64,000 nucleotides of DNA from Spisula solida (GCA_947247005.1 OX365949.1:3854001-3918000); one strand, 5' to 3'; positions 36,123-49,700 are shown, counted from the first letter of the stretch. Numbers and translations are program-made. The notes: a model not told the origin generated them from the sequence alone.

Positions 36123-37156
36123 GAATGGAAACTTAAGTAGAAGGCACACAGTATGCTCAGTCTTCCTTGTGAACCTCTACTAAATGTATAAAGAGTGTTA
36201 AGCGGAAGATGTTCAACCACTGGTATATGAATCTAATACCCAGCTAGCCCATGGTCCAAATTATTCCTCAACACAGTCAAAATTTTATGTGGTCTTAATT
36301 GTCTATAAAATGTGTAATGCATACAATTATGCACAATCAAATCTTTGGAAAACATGACCAAGTAAGAAAGAATGAAAAAATAATTGTGATGATTTATTAA
36401 TTAATGAAAAAATCACTTGAAAATTTTCAAGTACAGTAAAACCTCATTTTTTCATTTGTCAGGTTTGAATTGTACTGCGAATAACACCATAAACAATTCA
36501 GATGATTCTTATAATCTGAACTTCTAAATACTGAATATAAATGACATAGATGAGGGCCAGAGATTCATTCAGATCAATATAAAGTTGTTTAATATGTGAG
36601 GTTAACCTGTATCTGAACAAAATCAAGACAATGTATAATAATAATTCATTCTCCTGTTAATGGAATGGAGAAGTGAATCTCTGGGGGAAGGGGTTTCAGT
36701 AAGTAAGTAAGTATAGTCATTAAGTTACAATTTAAAGCAATATGCATTTACTAGAATTAAATTTTATCTAAATAATAATAAATAGAAGTTCAATCCAAAT
36801 GGGATTCTTTCCCAAGAATTGTAATTTGTTCAATTTATACTGACACCAAACTACTAGTGATTTCTGTCTGTTTTTAAAGCTGTTGTTTTAATGCACAGGA
36901 TTATAACACATTTACTACCATATATAACCAAGTATTGCACAAAGCTGTGTATTGGACACATGTAAAGAATGTTAGAAGAATCTAAGAAAAGTGTGAGGCA
37001 AAAAATCGTGACAATTCAAAGAAAGAATATAGCCGCGCCAAAATGTCAAAAGCTGTGTAAAGGACGCATCCAATTTTTTTTAACGACTCTAGGTTGATAA
37101 AAGTATGTGCAATACTTGAAAGATACAGTAACACACCTGAGAATGACATTTTTCCC

Positions 37157-37372
37157 TACTGTAAAATCACATAGTTTTGTGGGTGTTAAAATGTTCGTGG
37201 ATTTTAATGAAAACGCATTTTCGTAGGGTAGTTAAGTTTGTGGATTACAAAACATGGGAGGTAAACCTTTGCTCTGTATTGGGGATGTTAATTATTCATA
37301 GGGAATAGATTTGGTGGTCGAGTTCAACAACGAAAAAATTCAGCTCCCTCGAAAAATAATGATTTTACAGTA
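37157..37372. mobile_element. 216-bp MITE with TACTGTAAAATCA ends
   Basis: Begins tactgtaaaatcac and ends tgattttacagta, perfect inverses over 13 bases. Inside are 'gttaaaatgttcgtgg' and 'ggattacaaaacatgggagg'. A degenerate relative without clear ends lies at about 17830-17960 in TAT intron 8 ('tttgtaatccacaaatt', 'tttacctccagaatatgg'). Confidence 0.7.
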
Positions 37373-37439
37373 TTTTTTATCCGATGTTATGACATAATTA
37401 AGGTCCTTGGACCTTTATCTTACCACACAGCTGAATTAT

Positions 37440-40400
37440 TTATTTCACAGGCACAAGGGTAATGTGTGTTATTTCCATTGTTGTTCCAAATCTTACTGGC
37501 ATTCCCCAATATACCGTTCCCATGGATACGTATATATGTTTATAATTTCCAAGGTCATATAATCCTGCGTAGAATGGATTAAACAGATAAGCACCTATAA
37601 TCAGCGGAAACATTTGTCCACCATGAGTGTGACCTGAAAAACAACCAATATCTTATTAGTGATTTGAGATCTATATCAAGATTTATTAGTCAATTAATCA
37701 CTTTTCGGCCTCAAATGATTCAACGTCAGCTTAAAGGTGCTGCCTCACAGATTGGGCTTAATTTTTTGTATATCATGATTTTCCAACTTAACCAAGTATT
37801 GATGTAATAGAAAGCCACTGACGGTTGTTTATGAAAGATTTGGTGCAAATAAGCAATTTTAACCACTCCCGATATCGCCCACTGAGTATATATAAGTTTC
37901 CTTCCAACATGTTTTGTGAATTATGTAATTCACATGTTAACGAACTGAAACATCAACAAACTACAGCGTAGACATCATTGAGGTACTTGGTTCGTTTCTC
38001 GATTCGTTTTCATCAAATAAGAATAAATTTCAGGCAATTTAAGTAGTAGTAGTGTTAATTCTATAGGGTGTTAATACCCTATAGAATTTTTGATGTAAAA
38101 ATACTAAATAACTACAAAATGCCAAAGTTTCTCAAGTTTTTTTAGATGTCAGTGTGATTCTTTATGGGATATACAGGCAACTATACCAAAATTATTGCAA
38201 TACACAAATATGTGAGGCAGTCCCTTTAACAGGAACAACACAAGATAAAATATTGACAAATGTACATTCAATTCGGTGTTAAAGACACCCATGAACAGCG
38301 GAAGGTAATACCATTCATGAAATGAAATGAATACAGTCCTGGAAAACTAGTTAGGTTAATCGACCGCTAAATTTAACTGAAAAATCATGGAGAAATGGTT
38401 TCAAATATACACAAACAAATATTTAGCAATGTTTAATATTTTTGTGATGATACCAACCAGATAGAGCCAGATCCACTCTATATTTGGTGGACTCCATGGC
38501 TTGTTTAGCAGCTAAAGGTTGATGAGCTACAAGGATCACCGATTTATCCCCATCGCACGATTCCAATGCTGAATCAATGTCCATCTTATGGTCCATAAAC
38601 CTGATATAAAAGTTAATGTATGATCAATTCATTGTCAAAATAAATAAATGCAATGTAACATTATGCATTTATTGCAAGTAAAAAATACAGCCTAATATCA
38701 TCTGGAGCCCGGTGCCTAACCAAGCCGCTTCCAAATTGCGCTACCGAGCCCTTTCCTACGTCTAAGCGACGACACGCTACCAGCGAGCAATGCTCTTCAA
38801 TAGCATATCATTTCTTAACACTTTGCTAGGCGAGCGCTGTCTTGTGCAACGGACCACTTTTGCAGCATATAATGTTTCCCTTCGTCCACTACGTAGTACT
38901 TTTTTGAAGCAAGCCGTTTCCTAGCATAGCGCTACTGAGTGACTTGGTTATGCACCGGGCTCAAGGTGAGGTTCAGAAAATTAGTGTCACAAATATATTC
39001 AAATCATGAAAATGATATGACTAATTGTCTGAATTGATTGTTTTATACTGATTTGCCTACATGCTGTATGATACAATACTTTGCAACATTGCAAGTTTAG
39101 ACTGTTGAAATCTATAAAGTCTTACCTGTATTGATTGGCTGTAAGATCATCCACTCCAGCTAAACACACACTATCACTAGCTGTTGGATGTAACTTGACA
39201 TTAGAATTGTGTAATATAACCACACCAAGTGACTCTAGTTTATTAAACCAGTTGTGTACATCTGCCGTGTAATATTCGTGATTGCCTGAAATATAATGTA
39301 GCGAGTATATTTTGAGGATTTCACTTATTTATTTGCAACAAATAATAACAGCAATGATCATTATGTGGTATGCAGTATTTATTTTTACAGTTTGAAAATA
39401 CACTCCATATCATTAAGAGTAATTGAAATCTGTTGAAGGGTCTAGCAGAAGTCAGATATATCGGAGGGTCTAAGAAACACTGAGAAGACAGGTTGAGGAA
39501 AGATACATTAGATATTAAGGTATTGCCTGCTGTTAGAATTCTATGGATGAATTGCTACAATGGGCTTAGGCAATGAATTAAGCTCAATACATGAAGTTTG
39601 TATATCAGATAAATACAATGTAACTAGTATACCTGTGACAAAATACACTCCATGCTTTGACCGGATCCATTCCAAGGATTCAACAGCTTCGTGAAGATCA
39701 GCCACGGTACCATCCACCAAATCTCCACCAATAATCACAACATCTGAATATACATACATGTATAACAAGACTGCGTTCAATAAACGCTTATGCCCCCATG
39801 GAAGCCTTGCCCATAAAAATCTAAGACAATCAGGGGCCATAATTCTGTTATAATGCTGGATAGTGTTACATGGCTTTGATATTGTAAGGGGCTTATGATA
39901 GTAAACAAGTATGCCAAGTTTTAAGGCAACGCCATGATGGACATGATGTAAAACGAAACTGTCAATTTGGGTTAACCAAGAATTAGACGCTTAATAAGTC
40001 TAAGTCCAAAATTAGGTCAATGTGACGGTCAAAATGAGATTAGGTGATAAAGGTGTGTGGAGAATGTTCAAATACAACAACCATGTATGAAAGCTTTGTA
40101 GCAAGCCATTTTAATGCTAGAAAAAACGGTCAATTTGGGTTAACCAAGAAGTTGGCCCTCCAATAAGTCTAAGTCCAAATTAAGTCAAGGTCAAGGTCGA
40201 AATGGGGCCAGGTGATACAGGCATGTAGAGAGTGTTCATATACAACATCCATGTAAGTATGAAAGCTTTGTAGCAAGCCATATTAATGCTAGAAGAAACG
40301 GTCAATTTGGGTTAACCAAGAATTTGGCCCTTCAATAAGTCTAAGTCCAAGATTAGGTCAAGGTGAAGGTCAAAATGAGGTCAGGTGATACAGGCGTGTG

Positions 40401-42326
40401 GAGAGTGTTCATATACAACATCCATGCAAGTATGGAAGCTTTGTAGCAAGCCATAATAATGCTAGAAGAAACTGTCAATTTGGGTTAACCAGGACGGATG
40501 GACGGACGAACGGACGAACGAACGGACAGGTGAATCACTATATGCCTCCCCATCTATCGATAGGGGGGCATTAAAACATTCTGCAGTCAGAGTATCTTAA
40601 ATATTTATTAATTATTTGAATTTTCTAAGAGACATTTACCTATTAACCAGCTTATAAGAACGCGTCTGTGTTTGAATAGAAATATTATACTAATTTTTTT
40701 AATGCATGCGCTTCATGATTATTAATTAAAGGTGTAATGTTGTTGTTTGACCGAAAGTTGTAAGAACATGGTTTTCCAGTGTTTTCCCTGACAAATTGGC
40801 TGATCTTCTCTGGCTTCGAGGGAAGAGACAGAAACTTTTGTGTGATACAAGGACTTTTGGGCGTTACCCTAGCGCCTTTTAAATAGACTCCTTGGTTCTT
40901 TAACATTCCTCAAGTACCGACTAGATTCCCTCTAGTTCGGTATGAAAAACATTTGAGAAATGACCAAGTGCCCCAGCAAAAGTTCTAATCAAGGACTTCT
41001 CAATCCATAGTCAAGAGCAATATTCACTCGACTACCATGCCACAGTATTTTTTGTGTCTGATTGAGACAGTCATAGTGCGATGCCATTTGGTTTTATCTC
41101 TGCCTAATTGGCCAAAGACCTCTGACTTCAAGGGAAGAGAGAGAAGGTTAGTGTGATACATTAGGAATCCAGACGGATTGCCCTAGCTCTTTCAGAATAG
41201 ACTTCTTAGTTCTTTAACATGCTCAGGAAATAGCAGCGATATACAAAAGACTACCTCTGGGTTTCCAACCAGTCCATCTCTAGTTGGGTATGAAACACTG
41301 AAACGCATTTCAGAAGAGCCCTAACCAAGATTCAAACCAAGGACTTTTCAATCTGTAGTTAGAACAATACAAGTCATGTACAGTACCTCACTGTATAAAT
41401 TTAGATATTTTGCAAATTGCATTCAATTATGTTGTGTCATGAATCCAAAACATAACACTTTCGAAACAACAAACACATTGTTATGATATTAATGAGCATT
41501 TAAATCATCTGATCATTTCTTAAAACTATCTATCTCAATACAAAAAAATAATGAAATTACCAGAATGTATATAGTTAACCATGTTAACCACCCTTTCCAT
41601 ACTTTCTTTACCAACTGTCGGTCCTAGATGAATATCACTTATAAAGGTTACAGTCATTCCATCCAATGGGAAATCTTTGACAGGAATTCTCACTTCTTTT
41701 ATTTCTGGTGCTTTAAATGTATTATAGAATCCAGCTGTGACAACACATAAAGCATAAAGTATAACCACAATCCTTATACAGCGGGAATGTCTGAATTTAT
41801 GCACAGCAGATACTCGACAAATTCTCATGAGAAATGTTACACAATAAACGACAATCTGGGCAAAAAATAGCTGATAAGTATACGCTAAACAGAGGAACAT
41901 TATTAAAGATATCGGTGATGGCCGCGTTGATATCAAGAATGAAAAGGATGTATATGCACAAATTGTCAGGAACATCACAAGCAAAAGAAATCCTCGCCAT
42001 AATGCAGCTTTAACAGTGTACTGTCTCCAGTTGGTTATTTCTCTCCATTTGAAGCTAACATCAAACAAGGGTCCATTTGATGGACCTTTAGTTTTTGCAG
42101 AATCGCTGCGCACTTGGCCGTGATCGAAAACGTCGGCTAAATATTTCCAGTTTATCAGGGAAAGTGAACCATTGAAACATAAAATTATGCATGTAAGCTG
42201 AAATCTTAGAATTCTGGCTCTGAGCACATCATTCGATAGTTCGTTGACAATCCAGCGATTGAAAATAAACAGTAAAATTGCAACAGTTCCAAAAAACAGG
42301 ATCCACCTCTTCCAGGGCGCCGCCAT
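37440..42326 (-). CDS. TMPPE: Transmembrane metallophosphoesterase (TMPPE type), five exons
   Basis: Exons in transcription order: 42326-41561, 39743-39633, 39285-39126, 38600-38458, 37633-37440. Junctions are GT..AG and phases agree, giving 457 residues (human TMPPE about 453). About five hydrophobic segments lie near residues 9-27, 41-59, 109-132, 139-168 and 183-203. A calcineurin-like metallophosphoesterase domain follows with the full two-metal set: D231-x-H233 (FISDIHLG), GGDLVDG (Asp263), GNHE (Asn294, His295), VAHQP (His372) and GHTHGGQ (His395, His397). All metal ligands are present, so catalysis is likely; the substrate is not known from sequence. The start is the first ATG of the exon, MAAPWKRW. 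The TAA stop lies inside an AAATAAATAA run that also contains AATAAA. Intron 1 holds a pearl-like element and SINE copies, intron 3 an MITE, intron 4 a TTAA MITE. Confidence 0.95.
37731..38229. mobile_element. TTAA-flanked TIR MITE, copy 2 (inverted)
   Basis: The element 37735-38225 starts AGGTGCTGCCTCACA and ends TGTGAGGCAGTCCCT, with TTAA at 37731-37734 and 38226-38229. It is the same family as 904-1458 in opposite orientation. It lies in the last intron of the TMPPE gene, 100 bases from the last exon. Confidence 0.85.
38704..38962. mobile_element. 259-bp TIR MITE, GAGCCCGGTGC ends
   Basis: Starts gagcccggtgcctaaccaag and ends cttggttatgcaccgggctc, inverse over about 20 bases with one or two mismatches. 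It is GC-richer than its surroundings, with repeated GCGCTAC/TAGCG blocks. It lies in TMPPE intron 3. A truncated copy is at 5314-5430. Confidence 0.8.
39790..40570 (+). mobile_element. Pearl-like element, second family
   Basis: Four ~170-bp core units, each with 'caatttgggttaaccaagaa' (near 39965, 40130, 40303, 40473) and 'gctttgtagcaagccat'. They are followed by a GGACGGACGAACGGACGAAC microsatellite and a terminal hairpin 'tgcctccccatctatcgata / ggggggca' ending about 40570. The plan is that of 32930-34032 but the core is different. It lies in TMPPE intron 1, about 50 bases upstream (in transcription terms) of exon 2. The left limit is approximate. Confidence 0.7.
40735..41400 (-). mobile_element. 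Two SINE-like copies in tandem
   Basis: Two related bodies, about 40735-41050 and 41060-41400. Each has a 'ttggc(c/t)ga/aa..ctctg.cttc' core, 'gtgtgatac', a 'ccaaccagt..ctagttggg'-type block and a degraded reversed tRNA-like end ('attcaaaccaaggacttttc'). They match the body after the 57-bp repeats at 13420-13665. Located in TMPPE intron 1. Confidence 0.5.
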
Positions 42327-44520
42327 CTTTAATACCGCTTACAACATTGTTGAGTTAACTTTAAATAAGTCGAATAAGTGTTGTAAATGAACTGAATACC
42401 AATTCGTATTTAATTGTTTTGTTAACGGAATACGTCTATAAAGCATGCGAATGCATAAATTTCGCAAACTTTAATTTTTAGCATATTTTTTTCTTGATGT
42501 TTAAGCGACTGTTTAAGCCGTTGAATGAAACCAAAACAACAAAAACAAACTCGGAAATTGCTTTTTGTAAGGCTGACCCTTTATATGAGCTAAGCTTATA
42601 CTTCCTAAATGTGATAACAGTGTTACACGTATTGAATAAGGCCATGTTGATTAACCTCTGCGTTTAAGTTATGAGTGTCAGGGTCTAATTAATATTTGAT
42701 TGGGGCACTTGTTGCAATTTCCCTGTAATACAATTTGTTCAAACCTTGTATGTATATAATATATGAACACAATTTCATGTTTACCTCATTGTTTGATATT
42801 TTCTGGGACGAATAACACAGGGACTGGACACTCTATTACTACACACCGCGTTATCTATATCTAACCTGTCGGGCAAGATAAGCCGATAAGCGGAGTGTAT
42901 AACGGCTGCTTGTAAGGTCTGGTAGTATTTTCTCTCTGCACGGTCCAAAATAAATCGGGGACTGATGATTGCGGTGGGTTAATTATATAGTCCGATTTAA
43001 ATTTGTTAGTGTGTGGTAATAGTATTCCAGACTGTCCGAGAAAAGTATAGATATGTATACAGAAACATTAAATATGCCAAAGACATACAGTAGATTCTAT
43101 TGTATGGTTAACGCATGCTTTTTAGGTCTAACATCTGCATAGTCCCGAGGGACGGTTGGTGCCCAAGCCCGCCAGGGCGAGGGCACCATCGCTCCCGAGG
43201 GACTCTGCATGTGTTATAACGCGAAAAATATGCGTAAACGCTATTATAGCATTCAAAACATCAATTAATGCGTTTGTATTTCAAAATAATTATATTTTGG
43301 CGGGAGATTTTGTGGCGACGTCGCGAAAACAAACATAAGGTCATACCAGTTTTTGTTATGAGCGTTGACTTCCTGGATCGTCAAAAACCCACAAAACATG
43401 GATACTATGGGTTTGCTTCAATTTATAATTTAAATATTATAAACAAAAAATTAGTAGTAAGAAATAGAATGAGAATTACTGTTCATATGACGCTGTATAA
43501 CGTTTATAGTTGCTAGCGTGGCCCTGGAATGAGCATACGTAAAACTGGACGTTAACAGCGCGTGAATCTTTATGTTAACGCATGGTTTTCGTCCCATTAA
43601 CATATGGGCAAATTCACCATTTTTATGCTATAATTATCGTTAAAATATGCCAACAACAATTTAAACCTTTGAAGCTTAAATATAAATTTGCTCAAACAAA
43701 TTATTCATAAAATAATAATGATTTCAAACTGTAAAAACTGCGTTCCGTCATAATGCTTCATATTGAAGCTTTAATTTTCAATTGGTATAATTAAATATAG
43801 GAATTTTCTTAAATACCTAAATATGTTCATTATGCCCGGTCATTTTGTACACATGTCGTTTGGTGATCGACGTGTAACTTAACATATTCTATTCAATTTA
43901 ATAATCTTTATTTTCTCTAGTTCTAAAATACTGGTCCTAGATCTAATAAATTCCCCTAACCAGTGTGTAACCACAGGAACTTGCATTCAAATTAATAAAT
44001 AAAAGCATTTATAACCACACAGTCTACACTATTAAATATATTGTCTCAGTAGTCTCAGTGGGGAGTTTCCGATTGTATACTGTTAAACATAAACAACCAC
44101 TGTATATAAATTAACCCTGCTTTAATATAAATTTCAAAAGTATTGTTTATCATACATGTTTATCTATAATAATTTATGGCGGGCATAGAGCAACCAAACT
44201 TGCTAAACATAAGCATAAAAAGTGTACTATAAACACGGAGAATTGGCATATTTTGAATTGAAATATTTCAGAATTGTATAGATAAATGTGCATAAAATTA
44301 TGCCTGTTCCAAACTGGGATATGTTATGTGATGGTTAAAATATGTTTGACATAATTGTTATACCTAAAATATTTTTCATCTTTTTATGTATGACCTATTT
44401 GTACTAATTGGGTCCTTGTGTTTCATATTTCTACCATACTTTGCAGAAATTAAGATGTTATCTCATAAAAATCTGTGTTAATCTCTATGACAATCAGTGG
44501 TTTACAAATACATGATAAAT
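42327..44520. other. Intergenic region upstream of TMPPE
   Basis: This holds the presumed TMPPE promoter just above 42327 and the palindromic insertion at 43141-43204. The DNA around 42830-43000 and 43260-43340 is slightly richer in CpG than its surroundings. No coding region or recognised core promoter motif is supported. Confidence 0.4.
43135..43210. mobile_element. 64-bp hairpin insertion with 6-bp target duplication
   Basis: The insert 43141-43204 starts AGTCCCGAGGGACGGTTGGT and ends ATCGCTCCCGAGGGACT. Its arms pair as an imperfect inverted repeat including GGTGCCC/GGGCACC with a GC-rich loop. It is flanked by a perfect direct repeat CTGCAT (43135-43140 and 43205-43210). The flanking repeat and isolated high GC indicate a very small transposon-like insertion. 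Confidence 0.8.
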
Positions 44521-46215
44521 TTCTGTCCCAAGATGGCCGCCAACTGGTGTATAGCTAAAATCACCTACAAGTGAAACCACTCTTTATAAGTCCATCATAC
44601 TAGACAAGGGGATGATTTTGAAAGGAGTTATGGCCCTTTTTTACTTAGACATTTTGGTTAAAGTTTTTAAAAAAGTTGAATATTTTGTTTACTATCAATG
44701 GTATAGCTTTGAAACTTGACACACTTTAATAAGTCTTACTTATTGTCATTTGTCAACCCTACCAGAACAGTTGCATAACTCTAGGATGATTTTATACGCA
44801 GTTATGGCCCTTTTCAACGTAACTTTAACATTTGTTGACCATCTGAAAAAACTGAAAGTAATGTTATTTGATAAAAAAGTCGCGTATGAGAGTATAAAAA
44901 CAAAATTTATTGATATTGACAAATTATCAAAACTATTCTTCACAAAAAAATACTTTGTATACTACAACTCTAAATAACCAGGGTCGGGAAGGGGAAAACA
45001 ACCAATATTTTATTTTTGACCACCTTTGTAATATTTGAAGCCGTCGCTGTGATAAGTTTCAATCATTTAATTATTGAATAACTCTGTTTTTGCATTTTAT
45101 ATGTTGTATATTTATTATTTATAACATAATTAAATGGAATTTGGGTCATTGTAAAATTTTGTATTTAATAATAATTCTTTGTCTAAATTGTTGAAATATT
45201 TAGAAATATGGAAAATTGATTGACATAATGGATTAACCTACTGGTATAATAACAATATTAACGACTTTCTTTATAGTGGATAACATATTTGGGGGGAAAA
45301 AAACCTTTAGCTATGTACAAAGTGACTGCGATAATGCAATATATTGGATTTTCTGATTAAATGACAGTACTGTTCAATTGACCATAGAATCTATTTCTTT
45401 CTCTTAATGAAATAATCATTTTCTTAATCATTCACTAGTGTTGACAGCTATAAGGTTGATAGGGAGTTAACTTGTGTCAATTAAAGGATTGAGAGAAAAA
45501 GCAATATCCATGTTCACATATCCTTAGTATAATGTATAGTTATGGAGTTGCTCTAAAGGGAGATAATTAATAAAATGGAACCGTGCAAAGTTATTGTTCT
45601 TAGTCACTGCACATCCTCAGATCAGTAAAAGATATCATGTGCTTATATTGTGAGTTTCAAATGAATAGCTCTTTTAGAAGGAAAAACATTAGTAGGAAAT
45701 TACATAATATAACACAATTGCAGGAAAATATCATCACTTTTTTGGTTAAAGGGAAATAATTCAAGAATGGTAACACTTAAATTCTTTTGAACTTATAAAT
45801 GCTCTTGATCAAAAACTGTTTTAAAATTAATTATAGGGGTATAATTTCAAAACTTGACAATATAGAGTTATGGTTCTTAGTCACTACATTTCTCCTAATT
45901 GCCACCTATTCACATATCAAGTTTCAAGTCAATGACTTAAATTGTTTTGAAGTTATGCCTTGGTAAAAAAAATATTTCAAAATTAAATAAAGGGAGATTA
46001 TTTCAAAACTGGACTACATAGAGTTATAGTTTGTGGTCACTGCACTTCGACTAGCTGCTATCTATTCAATTATCAAGTTTAAAGTCAATACCTCAAATAG
46101 TTTTCGAGTTATGCTCTGGACAAAAATATGGGAAGGTCAATCATAGACAGATGGAAGGACGGACACTGACTATTACTACATGTATATCCCCTCCACCTTT
46201 CGGCGTGGGATGATG
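44520..46215 (+). mobile_element. Pearl-like element(s), third family
   Basis: Two stretches. At 44520-44965, two ~200-bp related units ('gttatggcccttttt' near 44630 and 44803). At about 45540-46215, three ~180-bp units ('gttcttagtcactgcac', 'ggttcttagtcactaca', 'tttgtggtcactgcacttcg') are followed by 'agacagatggaaggacggac' and a terminal hairpin 'cccctcca / ggcgtggga'. The second has the pearl plan. The first may be an older related piece. Left limits are approximate. Confidence 0.55.
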
Positions 46216-46707
46216 AAGTTCTGGAACTGTTTAAACTGTTCCCCCAAACAGCAAGTGTTCCAATATAAAATTATGTCTTCAAGACTATTCATATTCTGTA
46301 TCCTCTGAGATAAATAATGAATTGTTATTTATTAAATTAATATAAATTTCTTCACACATCATTTCAGACTATTCATCATGACTTATCTGATTGTATTCTT
46401 CTATTTTCAGAAGATTGGATTCCACTGGTAATTACAGTATTAATCAAGCACCACGGGCTTCAATGAATGAATGTAATAACCATGTTATTAACCAGAGAAT
46501 ATTAGAAACCATTGTCTCATAGACAAAAAATCATAGCCTCCATGCTCTTCACTGGAATATTTCTTTCTTAAGTGCTGACTTTTTGCTATCTGCTAGAGGT
46601 TTAAGTTGTATATAACTATATAAAGCAATGGCAGTTGTAATGTTCTCCTTAGCCAAGTATTTACCATAATTGTTTTAGAAATTTATGAACTTATAGACAC
46701 CAAAAAT

Positions 46708-49700
46708 ATGGGAAAACGGAAATTAGCTGAGAGTGCAAGGGATGTGGACGATGCTTGTAAAGGAACCCAAAGAAATGGAGTAGATGAAGATGTTAACACT
46801 GAAGTTAAAGGTGTCACAGAAAACAATAATAAGATGTCAGGTGACTTCGATGCTGAACTAGAGTTTAAGAAACTGTACATGCGTGCCACCAAGGAGATGG
46901 GATTGACCGACTCTGATCTGTCGAGACTTACTATTCTGCAACAGATAACATGGGAAGGCTCATGGACAAAGATAATTGTCAAATATGCAGTCATATTCCT
47001 TGTAGTTCTTTTAGTGTTATATGTAAGCATATTTCTTGTTGTATTGCTGGAATGGCCAGTTAATCGTGAACAAATTGCTCAAGTTTGGATGGACTATACC
47101 GATCGTGATATTGATTATGATGAATGTATTATTGAAATGCCTGAAACTGTAGCCGACGTGTTTAGACCGCCAGTAGAATGTGATTACTGTAAGGGTTTGA
47201 CGAATGTAGATACTGTTTATAATATAACTCAGAAAGACTTTGAAGAGTTGTATGCATATAGCGGTATCCCTGTGATCGTTGGTGATGGAACATCCAACTG
47301 GACGGCTCCGGAATATTTTAGTTTTGAATTCTTCAAGGACATATACAAAGATGGCAGCCAAGCCTTGGAGAATCAGGAGAGAAAATGTCAATTCTTTCCT
47401 TATAAAACCTCATTCAACAATCTCGGAGAAGTATTAAACATGAGCCCAGAACGAGCTAAAATGGAGGATGGTTCGGAACCTTGGTATATCGGATGGTTAG
47501 TAGCTAAGATTGATTTACTTTTGATTTTATTTATCTTTGTCTATGAATACTAAAATTGGTATCCGAATGAAAATCGGGACATAATCGTATCAAATATGAT
47601 CCGAATGTTGTATATATAGCATTAAAGGTGACATAATTCACATCGTCTTAGTTTGAAAAAAGTTCTAGAACTTCTAAAATGTTAACTAGTTACTCATCCG
47701 GGCACCCCAACCATGACAGTATCCTAAAGGTTACATATAATAATGTAGGAGCTATGTACATGTAGAGAAGTACTGATACCTGATTCTTTCATCTTTGATC
47801 TGAACACAACTAATTTATAGAACAAATCCAACCTGACAAATTTGCTAGATCTATCCCAGGCTAATATTAACTATTATAAACAGGGTTCCCACGGTCAGGG
47901 AAAAGTCAGGGAAAAATAAAAAAAATTCAAGGTCAGGGAAAAGTCAGGGAATTTTAAAATTAGTCAGGGAAATCTGAAAATTGAACAAAAGTCAGGGAAT
48001 AGTCAGGGAATTCTTCATTTTAGCTATCAAAAAATACCAACTCCTATGAAGAAAAAAACAAAAACTGAAAAAAATCTTCGCTCGCTATGCTCGCCCAGGG
48101 CAATTCTAAATTATGATAACTTTATGTCAATCATCAGCCCTTAAGAAGTGCTAACTTAAACTTTTATTTTCATATAAAGCTAATATGCTTCTTTTCTCTA
48201 TTTTTATTGTCATATTTTACCTGAACAAAAATATGCTTTTGTGCGTGATCGCTCTAAAAAGTCAGGGAAAACTGCTCTGTGGTCAGGGAAAAATCAGGGA
48301 AAAGTCAGGGAATTTTGTGTCAGAATATTTGTGGGAACCCTGATAAACCTGATGAGATGAATTTACGATTTACAGTCAATATTATAAATAAATTGAAGTT
48401 AACAACCCCTTCCCAACACTCAATGTCTCTTGGAAAGCCCTTAATAATATAGTACATTTCTGTCAAAAATATTGTTCAATTACTACTTGTCAAATTTTAG
48501 CAAAAACGCTTGATATATTTTAACAATATTTAACATGCTATATATAGTGGCAAACAAGGCAACGACCACTGTGTGTTATATCACACATGCATAATTATTA
48601 TTATCAACGGTTTCTTTTGACACGGGAGGAGGGGTTTTGACCCTTAAATTTTCAAAAAGCCACATTTTGACTCTCAAGATTTTGGTTAACTTTGTTTTCT
48701 CTTAAAATCATGGTATTATGCCTATAAAATGGTAAAATTTAGTCAAAAGTATAAAAAAAAACCACTTCAGATTCAGAATCTAGTGGAACCCCTGTATAAT
48801 CACACATTTCTAATACTTTCAGGAGTAACTGTGATTTTACAGCTGCCAACATTTTACGGAAACACTACAGGAGACCATACTTTCTACCAAAGTTGTCTGA
48901 ATCCAGTAAAACGGACTGGATGTTTATGGGAAGTCCAGGATATGGGGCCCACTTACATGTATTTGATTTATTCCATACAACCTTTGTAATCTTCCGCAAA
49001 ACATTGAATTTTCATAATCATAAATGCATGATAAAACAATTCTTTTTTTGTAAAACTTCCGAAATGTGTATACTGTAAAATATCACCTAAAAACCACATC
49101 AATAATTAGATTTCCTCAAAATTAAGACCAAGTTTTCAATCCTTAACTGTTTTGCTATTTATTTAATCTCAATGTTGAGACCAATACAATAATGAGACCA
49201 GTTTTTAAGGGTCTCAATAGCTATAGTCATCTTCAACTATTGATTTTTGTGGGCATTAAATTGTGAAGGAGGGCCATTTTGGAGAGGTGACTCTTTATCA
49301 GCTTGGTTTGCCAATTTTGTTATCCACAGAAATACAGGCACTAATATTGCTGTTATTCTTTTCCCTGTTTATCAATGCTATAATGATTATAACGGGACAT
49401 ATTGGTGTGTGTTTAGATTGACCATGTGGGGTATCCGTCCTGGCAGGCACAGATTACAGGGACCAAGAAGTGGACATTAGAACCCCCACCAGAATGCTAC
49501 TATGTTTGTCCAGATAGATTAGAAGTTATTGTACACCCTGGGCAGATAAGTAAGTTGAAGATGATACACTTAAGGAAAATTTAAGATTTTAAGAGAATTC
49601 TTAGTTTTCCCTTAAGATGCTCCAAGAATACCACCCCAGACATTTTGCTTGGTCCAAAACTTAAAAAAATATATTACGGTGACAATGCATGTCTGCCATT

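Noticed and set aside
43156..43338. Short open reading starting MVPKPARARAPSLPRD
   Set aside because: Starts inside the 64-bp hairpin insertion, with no splice or family support.
46683..47391. Open readings on the minus strand opposite the JmjC-like exon 1
   Set aside because: The + strand reading has a transmembrane segment, sequons and a spliced catalytic continuation; the minus readings have none.
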